The notes beneath the pieces are model-generated. The model was not told the origin of the DNA, did not search any database, and saw nothing but the letters and a program-made list of their open reading frames with translations. Shown piece by piece: positions 44,607 to 51,139 of a stretch of DNA of 64,000 nucleotides. Numbering within the stretch: the stretch's first letter is position 1; each line of letters begins with the position of its first letter. Position numbers and translations under genes: made by a program. This DNA comes from Rhodanobacter sp. AS-Z3 (GTDB lineage Bacteria > Pseudomonadota > Gammaproteobacteria > Xanthomonadales > Rhodanobacteraceae), in the NCBI RefSeq assembly GCF_029224025.1, contig NZ_CP119392.1:395001-459000 (forward strand), written 5' to 3'.

Positions 44607-45686
44607 TTAGACGGTCTGCTCCGTACGGGTTTGCCGATGCATGGGATGGTTGAGGCAGGCGCACGGATCGTAGTCGGCGTCATGTGCCAGCATCGCCCAG
44701 ATCTGTCGGGCGTGTTTGTTGGCTATGGCCACGATGACTTTGCCGAACAACATCCGCCCGTCGAGTGAGCGTATCCATAGTTGCTCGGGCGTCGCCTTCT
44801 CGATGGCCACTGCCTGGGCCCGTTGCAAGCTACTGCGTGCTCCCTGGACCAATAGCGTGCGCAGGTACGCATCGCCGCGACAGGTGATCTCCCCCAATCG
44901 TGCATGCCCTCCGCTGGAGTGTTGTGCCGGCACCAGCCCCAGCCACGCCGCCATCTGTCGTCCCTGCTTGAACTCTCGGGCGTTGCCGACGGTGGCCACC
45001 ACTGCATCGGCAGTGATCGGCCCGATACCGACGATGGCGCGTAGCCGCACGCATTGCTCGTCATCTCGCGCGTGCGCTTCGATGCGTGCATCGCACGCGT
45101 CGAAGTGCGTGCGCAACTGCGCCCAGTGGTCCGCCACGTCGCGGATCAGTTCCTTGAACTCGGCCGGCAGACCGGCCTGCGCATCCAGATCGGCAAGAAG
45201 GCGGCGCAGCGCCACGTCACCCTGCGCCACGATCACTCCAAACTCAGCCAGCAGACCGCGAATCCGGTTGCCAATGGCCAGCGACTCGACCTTGTAGCCC
45301 TCGCGCACCCGATGCCACGACAACCGCACCTGCTGATCGACCGACTTGATTGGCACAAAGCGCATGTTGCCCTGGCGTGCCGCCGTGGCGATCGCTTCGG
45401 CGTCGGCGCGGTCGTTCTTGGTCTTGCGTCCCTTGCGGAACGGCTTGACGAACTGCGCCGCGATGATCCGCGGCTCAAGGCCGTATTCCAGGCATCGCCG
45501 CGCCCAATGGTGTGCCCCGCTGCAGGCTTCCATCGCCATTACCGTGCCTGCCGGCAGCTGGGCCAGCCACAGACCAAACGGCTCACGCCGCAGATCCTGC
45601 CGTCGCAGCACATGGCCGACGCCATCCACTTCACACGCTGCAAACACGCTCTTCGCCAAATCCACGCCGATGGTTATAGTGCTCAT
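44607..45686 (-). CDS. IS110-family transposase (IS1111 group)
   Basis: The 359-residue recombinase has the RuvC-like DEDD domain: D9 in TIGVDLAKS, E53 in AMEACSG, and D92/D95 in KNDRADAEAI. The C-terminal domain has LGLVPAQHSSGG, carrying the conserved serine, and ITCRGDAYLRTLL. It is full length and apparently intact. The ATG at 45684-45686 is about 84 bases from the upstream end of the element. Confidence 0.92.
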   Translation of the reverse strand: MSTITIGVDLAKSVFAACEVDGVGHVLRRQDLRREPFGLWLAQLPAGTVMAMEACSGAHHWARRCLEYGLEPRIIAAQFVKPFRKGRKTKNDRADAEAIATAARQGNMRFVPIKSVDQQVRLSWHRVREGYKVESLAIGNRIRGLLAEFGVIVAQGDVALRRLLADLDAQAGLPAEFKELIRDVADHWAQLRTHFDACDARIEAHARDDEQCVRLRAIVGIGPITADAVVATVGNAREFKQGRQMAAWLGLVPAQHSSGGHARLGEITCRGDAYLRTLLVQGARSSLQRAQAVAIEKATPEQLWIRSLDGRMLFGKVIVAIANKHARQIWAMLAHDADYDPCACLNHPMHRQTRTEQTV

Positions 45687-45830
45687 GGAGACTTCCTCTT
45701 CTGCTGACGGTTGTGTCGCAACACCATCATGGTCCTCGAGGCCGAAAGGGGAGGAAGTCTCTTTTTACTCATTCGAGTCGGACGGCTTCGCCGCCGCTCA
45801 ATTCCAGCGTTAGGCCTCAAGGAGAGAGAT

Positions 45831-46130
45831 ATGTCGGAAGTCCGGTCTCAGGAAAACGCGGTGCCAGCTTTGGTGGCTGGCTCTATCATCGTCGGCGGTG
45901 TCACTGCTGGTCATTTCTTGATTGGTATTTGTTTTGCCGCAGTAGCATTTCTTGGCCTGGCCCTGCGTGCACAGCCGCGTACGCGTATTGTCGGTAGCTT
46001 GCTATTTCTTGCCGTGGTTCTGGGGTTCGCTTCTGCGATACTTTTCACTACGGGGCTTTCGCTCGGCAAGAACATGGCGATCCGGGATGCCGCACATGCG
46101 CAAGGTTCACTCGGCACTTTCGTGCAGTGA
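45831..46130 (+). CDS. cassette 6: small membrane protein
   Basis: Cassette 45810-46182. The 99-residue product has about three hydrophobic segments (VPALVAGSIIVGGVTAGHFL; GICFAAVAFLGLAL; GSLLFLAVVLGFASAILF). A strong AAGGAGAGAG ribosome binding site lies 6 bases before the ATG, and the gene starts 21 bases into the cassette. Family not recognised. Confidence 0.75.
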   Translation: MSEVRSQENAVPALVAGSIIVGGVTAGHFLIGICFAAVAFLGLALRAQPRTRIVGSLLFLAVVLGFASAILFTTGLSLGKNMAIRDAAHAQGSLGTFVQ

Positions 46131-46188
46131 GATCTGACCACCCATCCGAGGCGTAAGGCTTCGCCGCCGGCTAATTCCAGCGTTATGC
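46131..46188 (+). other. attC site of cassette 6 (left end degenerate)
   Basis: The right half is canonical (CTTCGCCGCCGGCTAATTCCAGC, then core GTTATGC with G at 46182). The left end reads GATCTGAC where GGCCTAAC would be expected from the cassette start. This is the first array site with a damaged left core. Confidence 0.75.
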
Positions 46189-46203
46189 CGCAGAAAGACA
46201 TCC

Positions 46204-46794
46204 ATGCAAATTGAAGCGAAGAAGATCAGCCTGAGCAGGCAACTCTGCCTATGTGCTTTGATGTGTGGCGTTGCTGTTGTCGTCATAGTTCTTTTTCATA
46301 GTCAGCCCTACATACCGTCGCTCATTGGTGGTCTGCCCGTCTTCTATCAAATTCCTCTTGGCGTCGCGCTTGGGGGTCTTTTCTGGGCAGCGTCTGCAAT
46401 GGGTTACAAATACACGGTAAGCCGCCAGTCAACCCAGTACACGGTTGAGAGCTATAGCCGTCTAGACCTTCGCGGCTGGAATCCTCTTTGGATTGCGCTT
46501 GCCGCTGGCTTTGGCGAAGAACTACTGTTCCGAGGTGCACTGCAACCGCTCCTTGGAATTTGGGTTACTTCGGCGCTGTTTGTACTTGTGCACGCGCGTG
46601 CCTATCGCTTCAGCAAGTTCAACAAACGGATGCTTGTTCAAGCACTCTGCATTTTTGCCACAAGTGTCTTTTTTGGCTTTCTCGCGCGCTATGCTGGCCT
46701 GGTCGCTGCCATGATCGTTCATGCAGCAATTGATGTTGTCGGTCTCTACACCATTCGTCGAGTGACACATGCGCAAGTGCCGGCTGCAGCATGA
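46204..46794 (+). CDS. cassette 7: CPBP-family intramembrane protease
   Basis: Cassette 46183-46828. The 196-residue polytopic membrane protein has the CPBP (CAAX protease/bacteriocin-processing) motifs: GFGEELLFRG (E105, E106, R110), H130 in VLVHARAY and HAAID (H173, D177). These are the presumed active-site residues, so the protein is probably functional. Family members process prenylated proteins in eukaryotes. In bacteria they are linked to bacteriocin self-immunity, among other roles. Confidence 0.85.
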   Translation: MQIEAKKISLSRQLCLCALMCGVAVVVIVLFHSQPYIPSLIGGLPVFYQIPLGVALGGLFWAASAMGYKYTVSRQSTQYTVESYSRLDLRGWNPLWIALAAGFGEELLFRGALQPLLGIWVTSALFVLVHARAYRFSKFNKRMLVQALCIFATSVFFGFLARYAGLVAAMIVHAAIDVVGLYTIRRVTHAQVPAAA

Positions 46795-46834
46795 CAACTC
46801 GTTCAAGGCGGACGGTAGACTTCCAGCGTTATAG
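46789..46834 (+). other. attC site of cassette 7 (shortened)
   Basis: The left end GCATGAC is one base off the expected GCATAAC. The right core is GTTATAG (G at 46828). The inner right arm found in the other sites (GCCGCCGCTCAA) is missing, leaving a 46-base site. Recombination competence is doubtful. Confidence 0.7.
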
Positions 46835-46852
46835 TGCACAGGAGAGTTCGCG

Positions 46853-47233
46853 ATGAACACCCAGAGAATCCTGCGTGGCCTTGCTGCGGCTGTGGCATGC
46901 GGCCTCCTGATTGGGGGGCTGGCATCACTCGCCAAAGTCACCGTCAATCCCGTGCTGCCATCGGTTGTTATCGGCTTCGTCGCAACAGCAATCGGTGCCT
47001 TCATAGCGCGTCGGGGTTTTGTTCTGCCCGCGCTCGGCTTGTGGTTCGCGGAGTGGCTTCTTGTCGTGTACGTCGTCTACTTCATCGCCGCGCCGACGGG
47101 TCAAGCGTCCCTCTTGGCCATTATTCAACGCAACCTGCTCAGCATCGCGTTGTCCGCACTGGCAGTGGCAATCGGTGCGTTGGTTGGGCAATCTCTTTCC
47201 AGACGGGCGCAGCGGAGCGCGCCAGCAATCTGA
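46853..47233 (+). CDS. cassette 8: four-helix membrane protein
   Basis: Cassette 46829-47278. The 126-residue product has four hydrophobic segments (GLAAAVACGLLIGGLASL; PSVVIGFVATAIGAFIA; LWFAEWLLVVYVVYFIA; SIALSALAVAIGALVG) and a basic C-terminus. CAGGAGAG precedes the ATG. Family not recognised. Confidence 0.75.
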   Translation: MNTQRILRGLAAAVACGLLIGGLASLAKVTVNPVLPSVVIGFVATAIGAFIARRGFVLPALGLWFAEWLLVVYVVYFIAAPTGQASLLAIIQRNLLSIALSALAVAIGALVGQSLSRRAQRSAPAI

Positions 47234-47284
47234 GATCTCATTCGACGCGGACGGCTGCGCGGCCGGCTGATCCCAGCGTTAGGC
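47234..47284 (+). other. attC site of cassette 8 (left end degenerate)
   Basis: The right half is clear: GACGCGGACGGCTGCGCGGCC, then GGCTGATCCCAGC and core GTTAGGC (G at 47278). The left end (AGATCTCATTCG) does not match the CTATAAC expected from this cassette's start. It looks eroded or replaced. Confidence 0.7.
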
Positions 47285-47311
47285 ATCACAGAGTGAAGAG
47301 GAGGAAGCCAC

Positions 47312-47881
47312 ATGAGCGAGACATCCACACTTCTCAGTGCCATTGGAAGCCTTGCCTGGCCAATCATTTTTGCAGTTACGCTCTTTCACTTTCGAGACTT
47401 AGCAAGATCAATCATCCAAGCTTCGCTGGGCAGAGTGCGGCAAGGTGACGAAATCAGGGTTGGCATAGTCACCATTGGAAAGGCTGCTGGACAGCTTCAG
47501 GTTCCCATAGAAGGCCAACGGCTGACAGACAACCACTTCGCGCTAATCCATCGAAGTTGGCGATCCGAGAAACATGATGCGGCGCACGGCAGGCCCATGT
47601 ATCGATTTCACGTCATCGTCTTTGGTACGCCGGAGGCATTGGCGCAAGTTGAATACGTCGTGTATCGCCTGGAAGACGCGTATCCAACGCCGGTCCAAAT
47701 CGGAGGCACCCTTTCCACCAACTTTGAACTGAACGAGTTGGCGAACGGCTATTCCCTCATTCGAGCGGAGGTGTACGTTGAAGGCCAGGCGCAGCCCGTT
47801 CGACTGTCACGGTTCATTGATTTGACGGATGCATCACCGCCACTAAAGGGCACGTACCAAAACATGGCCGCCCGTGCGTGA
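47312..47881 (+). CDS. cassette 9: membrane-anchored prokaryotic YEATS-domain protein
   Basis: Cassette 47279-47934. The 189-residue product has an N-terminal membrane helix (SLAWPIIFAVTLFHF), a linker, and a C-terminal domain from about residue 95. MYRFHVIVFGTPEALAQVEYVVY, the first block, exceeds a short motif, so the key points are the YxVxVF-type strand, the YRLEDAYPTPVQ segment, FELNELANG and IRAEVYVEG. This pattern resembles the pYEATS domain predicted in prokaryotic signalling and conflict systems. AGGAGGAAG precedes the ATG. Confidence 0.75.
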   Translation: MSETSTLLSAIGSLAWPIIFAVTLFHFRDLARSIIQASLGRVRQGDEIRVGIVTIGKAAGQLQVPIEGQRLTDNHFALIHRSWRSEKHDAAHGRPMYRFHVIVFGTPEALAQVEYVVYRLEDAYPTPVQIGGTLSTNFELNELANGYSLIRAEVYVEGQAQPVRLSRFIDLTDASPPLKGTYQNMAARA

Positions 47882-47940
47882 TGCGTAATCCCTGCTTCAA
47901 GCGCGCTGGAGGCTTCCGCCGCTCAATTCCAGTGCTAGAG
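47878..47940 (+). other. attC site of cassette 9 (both cores degenerate)
   Basis: The left end GTGATGCGTAATC differs in two positions from the GTGATGCCTAAC expected from this cassette's start. The inner right arm TTCCGCCGCTCAATTCCAG is conserved. The right core is GCTAGAG instead of GTTAGAG (G at 47934). Confidence 0.7.
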
Positions 47941-47956
47941 CTCGGAACTTAGCTCT

Positions 47957-48535
47957 GTGCGATTGCTTCTACACCTGCCGCTGGCGCTCACCGCGATACG
48001 TGCCTTGCTGGCGCCGGTGCTGGTTTTGCTGGCCATGGCATGGCCCGATCGACTTCTGCTCGGGATCGTACTTGTCACAGGCTTTCTTTCGGATGTTTTC
48101 GATGGTGTCATGGCCCGGAGGCTGGGAGTGGCAACAGCCACGCTGAGACGCCTCGACAGCCTTGCCGATTCAGTGTTCTATGTTTGCGCCATGTTCGCCG
48201 CCTGGCATCTGCATGAAGGCCAGGTTCGCGATTACCTGATTCCTTTGGGCGTATTGCTGGTCGTCGAATTGAGCCGATACGCGTTTGACTACGCCAAATT
48301 TCGGCGCGAGGCCAGCTATCACATGTGGTCTTCCAAAGTGTGGGGCCTGGCACTATTTGCCGGCTTTTTCTGCTTGCTCGCTCTCGGTCGGGGCGGCTGG
48401 CCCGTCGCGCTCGCGATCTACCTCGGCATCGTGGCTGACCTGGAGGGGTTTGCGATATCGATGACGCTGAAGCAGTGGCAGACCGACGTGCCTTCGCTCT
48501 ATCACGCTATCCAGCTGCGCCGGGCTGAGGTCTGA
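47957..48535 (+). CDS. cassette 10: CDP-alcohol phosphatidyltransferase-like protein
   Basis: Membrane enzyme family joining CDP-activated groups to alcohols (for example phosphatidylglycerolphosphate synthase). The 192-residue product has about five helices and the signature SDVFDGVMARRLGVA followed by LDSLADS. This matches DGxxAR...DxxxD, but the usual glycine before the last two aspartates is replaced. Activity is therefore uncertain. The start is a GTG, without a strong ribosome binding site. It follows the degenerate attC9 and ends near a further degenerate site. Confidence 0.75.
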   Translation: MRLLLHLPLALTAIRALLAPVLVLLAMAWPDRLLLGIVLVTGFLSDVFDGVMARRLGVATATLRRLDSLADSVFYVCAMFAAWHLHEGQVRDYLIPLGVLLVVELSRYAFDYAKFRREASYHMWSSKVWGLALFAGFFCLLALGRGGWPVALAIYLGIVADLEGFAISMTLKQWQTDVPSLYHAIQLRRAEV

Positions 48536-48630
48536 CCGTCAGGCAGATACTAGGTGGGATGTTCGACTGGGGCGCATCAGCCTTGCGGCTGGGCCTGACT
48601 CGTTGGTGCTGGGCTGACCCAGCGTGAACA
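48528..48630 (+). other. degenerate attC-like sequence after cassette 10
   Basis: The left GAGGTCTGAC partly matches the GAGCTCTAGC expected from cassette 10's own start. The right end GGGCTGACCCAGCGTGAAC resembles the attC8 right end GGCTGATCCCAGCGTTAGGC. The core GTT is lost. The following 48631-48873 holds no gene that I can support. Confidence 0.4.
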
Positions 48631-48873
48631 AGAAGGCCAACAATAGGCAAGGTCGGCAAGAATGGAAGAGCTTGGAAATCCTGCCATTTCGTCACAAGAT
48701 GGAAGGCCATCGGAATCGCGCAGCACTTCACGCTGCTCTGGTGCTGATGCTATGCCATGTGTTGCATCAAGCCCTCGGCGTTTTCGCCTGGGCGCAATAA
48801 TCTGGCGTCTGTGCATGGCCGCTCTTTCAGAAAGGTCTACGGCGTCGGTACTCAATCAAGGCAACAGGTTTCC

Positions 48874-49161
48874 ATGAAGTGGATAGCAACCACATGGCTA
48901 TGGTTTCGACGGCTCGTCTGCTTCCTGTTTGCTGTGCTACTGGCGGGCGGAGCTTGTCACACGGGCTGGAGCTACTTTCGTGGAGCAGTGCCTTTGACGG
49001 ACGTGCTCTATAGTCTCGCGGCGGTAGGTGTCGCTGTTTGGCTGGTGTGGCTCGGCATCTATGGTGCCTCAACGGGTAGCAGTGGCTTGTTCATCGTCGA
49101 CGCAGAGGCATCACGGCAGTTACATAAAGCAAGGAAGCACCGTTATGGTTGGCGTTGGTAA
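48874..49161 (+). CDS. small membrane protein in the array tail
   Basis: The 95-residue product has two hydrophobic segments (VCFLFAVLLAGGACHTGW; VLYSLAAVGVAVWLVWLGIY) and a basic C-terminus. Only a weak AGGCAACAGG precedes the ATG. Not recognised. It may be an old cassette gene. Confidence 0.5.
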   Translation: MKWIATTWLWFRRLVCFLFAVLLAGGACHTGWSYFRGAVPLTDVLYSLAAVGVAVWLVWLGIYGASTGSSGLFIVDAEASRQLHKARKHRYGWRW

Positions 49162-49327
49162 CCTCAGGCGGGTCTTGCGTTCGGCAAAAGCGCTTGGTTG
49201 CAAGCGTCTGTTCACGGGCTTTTTTGGCTCTATCCATGGCATACGGCAACTTGGCGTCGGCGCTGTTATTGTTACGATCGACAGCATCACATTGGCAGCT
49301 ATCGATCAATTCCAGCACCAGAGGTGA
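49145..49327 (+). CDS. possible 60-residue protein
   Basis: The short frame starts at ATG 49145 with AAGGA 9 bases upstream and overlaps the preceding gene's 3' end by 17 bases. The product is basic at the N-terminus with one hydrophobic stretch (GVGAVIVTIDSITLAAI). There is no family support. The good ribosome binding site is the only positive evidence. Confidence 0.3.
   Translation: MVGVGNLRRVLRSAKALGCKRLFTGFFGSIHGIRQLGVGAVIVTIDSITLAAIDQFQHQR
49305..49326 (+). other. attC right-end remnant
   Basis: ATCAATTCCAGC at about 49305-49316, followed by ACCAGAGGTGAC, resembles the attC right ends TCAATTCCAGC-GTTAG found at attC5 and attC9, but lacks the GTT core. It ends just before the next gene, where a cassette boundary would be. 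Confidence 0.35.
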
Positions 49328-49332
49328 CAGGG

Positions 49333-49641
49333 ATGTTCACAACAGTCGACACGCTGGTTTCGCAATATGCGCTGCCCAAGTCAGTGGCTCGCGAAATCAT
49401 CGCTGAGCAAACCCAAACCGCCCTGCGTACGCGCTGGCAAGTCTGGCTCTGGGTGGCCGTCGTGGTCGTTCCCGCTGGGTGGTTTTTTTTCCACATGCGC
49501 ATGGACGATCGATTGGCGGCGTTCTGGTTGCTTTTGGCGGCGTGCATGCTCTGGTTTGCGCTTGGTTCTTATTTGGCAACCGCATCCATCCATCTTGCTG
49601 CGCGAGCCAAAGCTGCCCGCATGGCGGGGAAGAACGGTTAG
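49333..49641 (+). CDS. small membrane protein in the array tail
   Basis: The 102-residue product has a polar N-terminus (QYALPKSVAREIIAEQ) and two hydrophobic segments (WLWVAVVVVPAGWFFF; LAAFWLLLAACMLWFALGSYLA). The ATG at 49333 follows a GACAGGG. Not recognised. Confidence 0.5.
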   Translation: MFTTVDTLVSQYALPKSVAREIIAEQTQTALRTRWQVWLWVAVVVVPAGWFFFHMRMDDRLAAFWLLLAACMLWFALGSYLATASIHLAARAKAARMAGKNG

Positions 49642-49692
49642 CAACCGTCAAGGGCACTGCTGTGCCGCTGCTGCAATCCCAAGTAGGTGACC
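49637..49692 (+). other. decayed attC-like sequence
   Basis: GTTAGCA at 49637-49643 includes the stop of the preceding gene. It is followed by CGTCAAGG, a GGCA/TGCC stem, GCTGCTGCAATCCCAAG and TAGGTGAC. The order and spacing match attC1 (CGTTCAAGG, stem, GCCGCTCAACTCAAG, TTAGAGGTCAC) with substitutions. It sits exactly between two genes. Confidence 0.4.
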
Positions 49693-50079
49693 ATGGTAAC
49701 GTCCGCGCGATTTGCAGCACTCTTGGGTTTGTCACTTGTCTTCCCGGCAGTTCTGTTTGTGCTGGTTGGCATGTGCCACGGCGGCAATGCATTTCGGGGA
49801 CTTCTTGCCAATTACCTGTATATGGCAGCGCCGCATCTTATTGCCTGTGCCAGCGGCTGCTGGCTCCAGGATCGCCATGCGGCGGTGCTGCTCATGCTGG
49901 GCGCGCTCAACGTTCTACTGGCTGCGTTTCAGTGGTGGATTCTGTTCGCCGTTGCCCCGCGAGAGTCCGGTTTGGCCTGGTTGCTGTATATACCGCTTTG
50001 GGTGGCAGCCTTGGTTGTCTTCGGCGTGGTGCTGTTTTTAGTCCGACGGAAGCGAACAAAGGGGGCTCTTCCCGCCTGA
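49693..50079 (+). CDS. four-helix membrane protein in the array tail
   Basis: The 128-residue product has hydrophobic segments at FAALLGLSLVFPAVLFVLVG, LYMAAPHLIACASG, AVLLMLGALNVLLAAFQWW and LYIPLWVAALVVFGVVLFLV, and a basic tail, RRKRTKG. GTG at 49687 is an alternative start. Not recognised. Confidence 0.55.
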   Translation: MVTSARFAALLGLSLVFPAVLFVLVGMCHGGNAFRGLLANYLYMAAPHLIACASGCWLQDRHAAVLLMLGALNVLLAAFQWWILFAVAPRESGLAWLLYIPLWVAALVVFGVVLFLVRRKRTKGALPA

Positions 50080-50484
50080 TCCAAGATCGGGTCTGCTGGC
50101 GTTTGCAGCAGGTGGACGGCAGCGACACCGCGCACCGCCTGCGTCAGGCTTTCAACAGAAAGTGGGATGCCACGATTCAACCATTCAAAACGTGGTTGCC
50201 GTCTACTCAGCGGTGCGGGCTGCGGACTGTTCCTCGCCACATACCTCGACAAGCACTCAGCAGGTTCTGCAATCGGTGTAAGGTTTTTCGCTATTTGGTG
50301 GCTCGCTGAGGGTGCGGGCAGCACGCCGTTTTCGATAAGCTATGGGTTGGCTGCGGCTGCGTCTCGGTTACAGCGGGTGAACGGCGCCACCTGGCCATGG
50401 CACGAGAGCCACACAGTGTGGCTTTCACGCATAGGGCTCACGCGTCTGGTCATTCCCATCGCAAAGTCCAGGGAGCATCACGAA
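50080..50484. other. 405-bp gap in the array tail
   Basis: No gene is clearly supported. The frame of the next gene is open from an ATG at 50167, but that stretch has no ribosome binding site or domain character. It may be a decayed cassette. Confidence 0.35.
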
Positions 50485-50721
50485 ATGACTTCTGTTGTTG
50501 TCAAAAACAGGCGGTTTCTCATCGCGTCCGTCGGTTGTGGCTTGGCTGGATTGTGCGGGCTATGCTTTGGCGAGGGTGCTTTGCATATGTTCAAGCAGGT
50601 ACCTGTCTGGTCTTGGCCAGTTGCGCTCCTCGTCTCGGTGGTTTTGTTGGTTGTCGCTGCAGTACTTGTTCCGGCCGCGATAAGCCTGGAAAGCTCGGAT
50701 GAACCCAGGCGGCGTGCCTGA
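50485..50721 (+). CDS. small two-helix membrane protein
   Basis: The 78-residue product has two hydrophobic segments (FLIASVGCGLAGLCGLCFG; WPVALLVSVVLLVVAAVLV). AGGGAG lies about 9 bases before the ATG, deciding this start over the upstream ATG at 50167. Not recognised. Confidence 0.5.
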   Translation: MTSVVVKNRRFLIASVGCGLAGLCGLCFGEGALHMFKQVPVWSWPVALLVSVVLLVVAAVLVPAAISLESSDEPRRRA

Positions 50722-50838
50722 GCCAATACAACGCACGCTCACTCGTTTGTCGCGGCGAGACCAGACTAGATGGCTACGGCAACACACCGCAGCCGACTCT
50801 GGATTGAATGGATTGTTCACACAGGGAGTATTACGCAG

Positions 50839-51132
50839 ATGAATCCGGTTCCACGCACCGCCATGGCCTTTCTTCTCGCCACGCTGCTCAGCGCGGCAAG
50901 CTATCCACTGACGTCCGGTAGCGTCATCGCAGCGCTTGTCCTTGCGGCCTTCGTACTGGTTGCATTGGCCGTTGGCGCCAACGTCAAGGAGATTCGCGCC
51001 GAGGGGAAGTCCATGGGCTTCACTAGCGGTCGCGTATTGCCTATTGCCGGGCTGAATTTCGCAGCCCTTTTGACCCTTGCCGCCGTTTCGATAGCCTCCG
51101 CGCACGCTATCTGGCTGGTGCTGGTAGCCTGA
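50839..51132 (+). CDS. small three-helix membrane protein
   Basis: The 97-residue product has three hydrophobic segments (AFLLATLLSAASYPL; VIAALVLAAFVLVALAVGA; LNFAALLTLAAVSIASA) and a charged loop, NVKEIRAEGKS. GGGAG precedes the ATG at 50839. Not recognised. Confidence 0.5.
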   Translation: MNPVPRTAMAFLLATLLSAASYPLTSGSVIAALVLAAFVLVALAVGANVKEIRAEGKSMGFTSGRVLPIAGLNFAALLTLAAVSIASAHAIWLVLVA

Positions 51133-51139
51133 TTTTCAG

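Larger units (their letters stand above)
44263..45770 (-). mobile_element. IS110-family (IS1111 group) insertion in an attC site
   Basis: A 1,508-bp element with one transposase gene read leftward. A perfect 11-bp inverted repeat, AAGAGACTTCC (44266-44276) and GGAAGTCTCTT (45753-45763), is subterminal. With a 7-bp extension at the transposase-start end and a 3-bp extension at the other end, as known for IS1111 elements, the flanks fuse exactly into attC. No target duplication is needed. The long non-coding end (344 bp) is downstream of the transposase gene, as in the IS1111 group. The IS1111-attC subgroup is known to target attC sites. Confidence 0.88.
44251..45815 (+). other. attC site of cassette 5, split by an insertion sequence
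   Basis: The left part 44251-44262 (GCCTAACCACTC) and the right part 45771-45815 (from ATTCGAGTCGGACGG to core GTTAGGC, G at 45809) join into a complete attC when 44263-45770 is removed. The left end is complementary to the cassette's own GTTAGGC. While split, the site should not fold normally, so cassette 5 is probably immobile. Confidence 0.88.
40766..48630. mobile_element. chromosomal integron (intI, attI, cassette array)
   Basis: An integron integrase gene read leftward is followed by an attI-like site and at least nine consecutive one-gene cassettes read rightward. Each is bounded by a GTTRRRY-type core site and an attC of about 50-65 bases. attC2, attC3 and attC4 are nearly identical, as in sedentary chromosomal integrons. 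The cassette zone is visibly lower in GC than the flanking core genes. One attC contains an IS1111-type insertion. Beyond about 48.6 kb only decayed attC-like sequences are seen, so the right limit is uncertain. Confidence 0.9.

Noticed and set aside
44259..45770. ACTC at both IS junctions as a 4-bp target-site duplication
   Set aside because: IS1111-group elements normally make none; with their known 7/3 end extensions the second ACTC belongs to the element and the attC is restored exactly.
48874..51132. Tail genes as further fully formed cassettes
   Set aside because: No GTTRRRY core with a matching complementary left end is present; only partial attC-like remnants were found, so they are reported as possible fossils.
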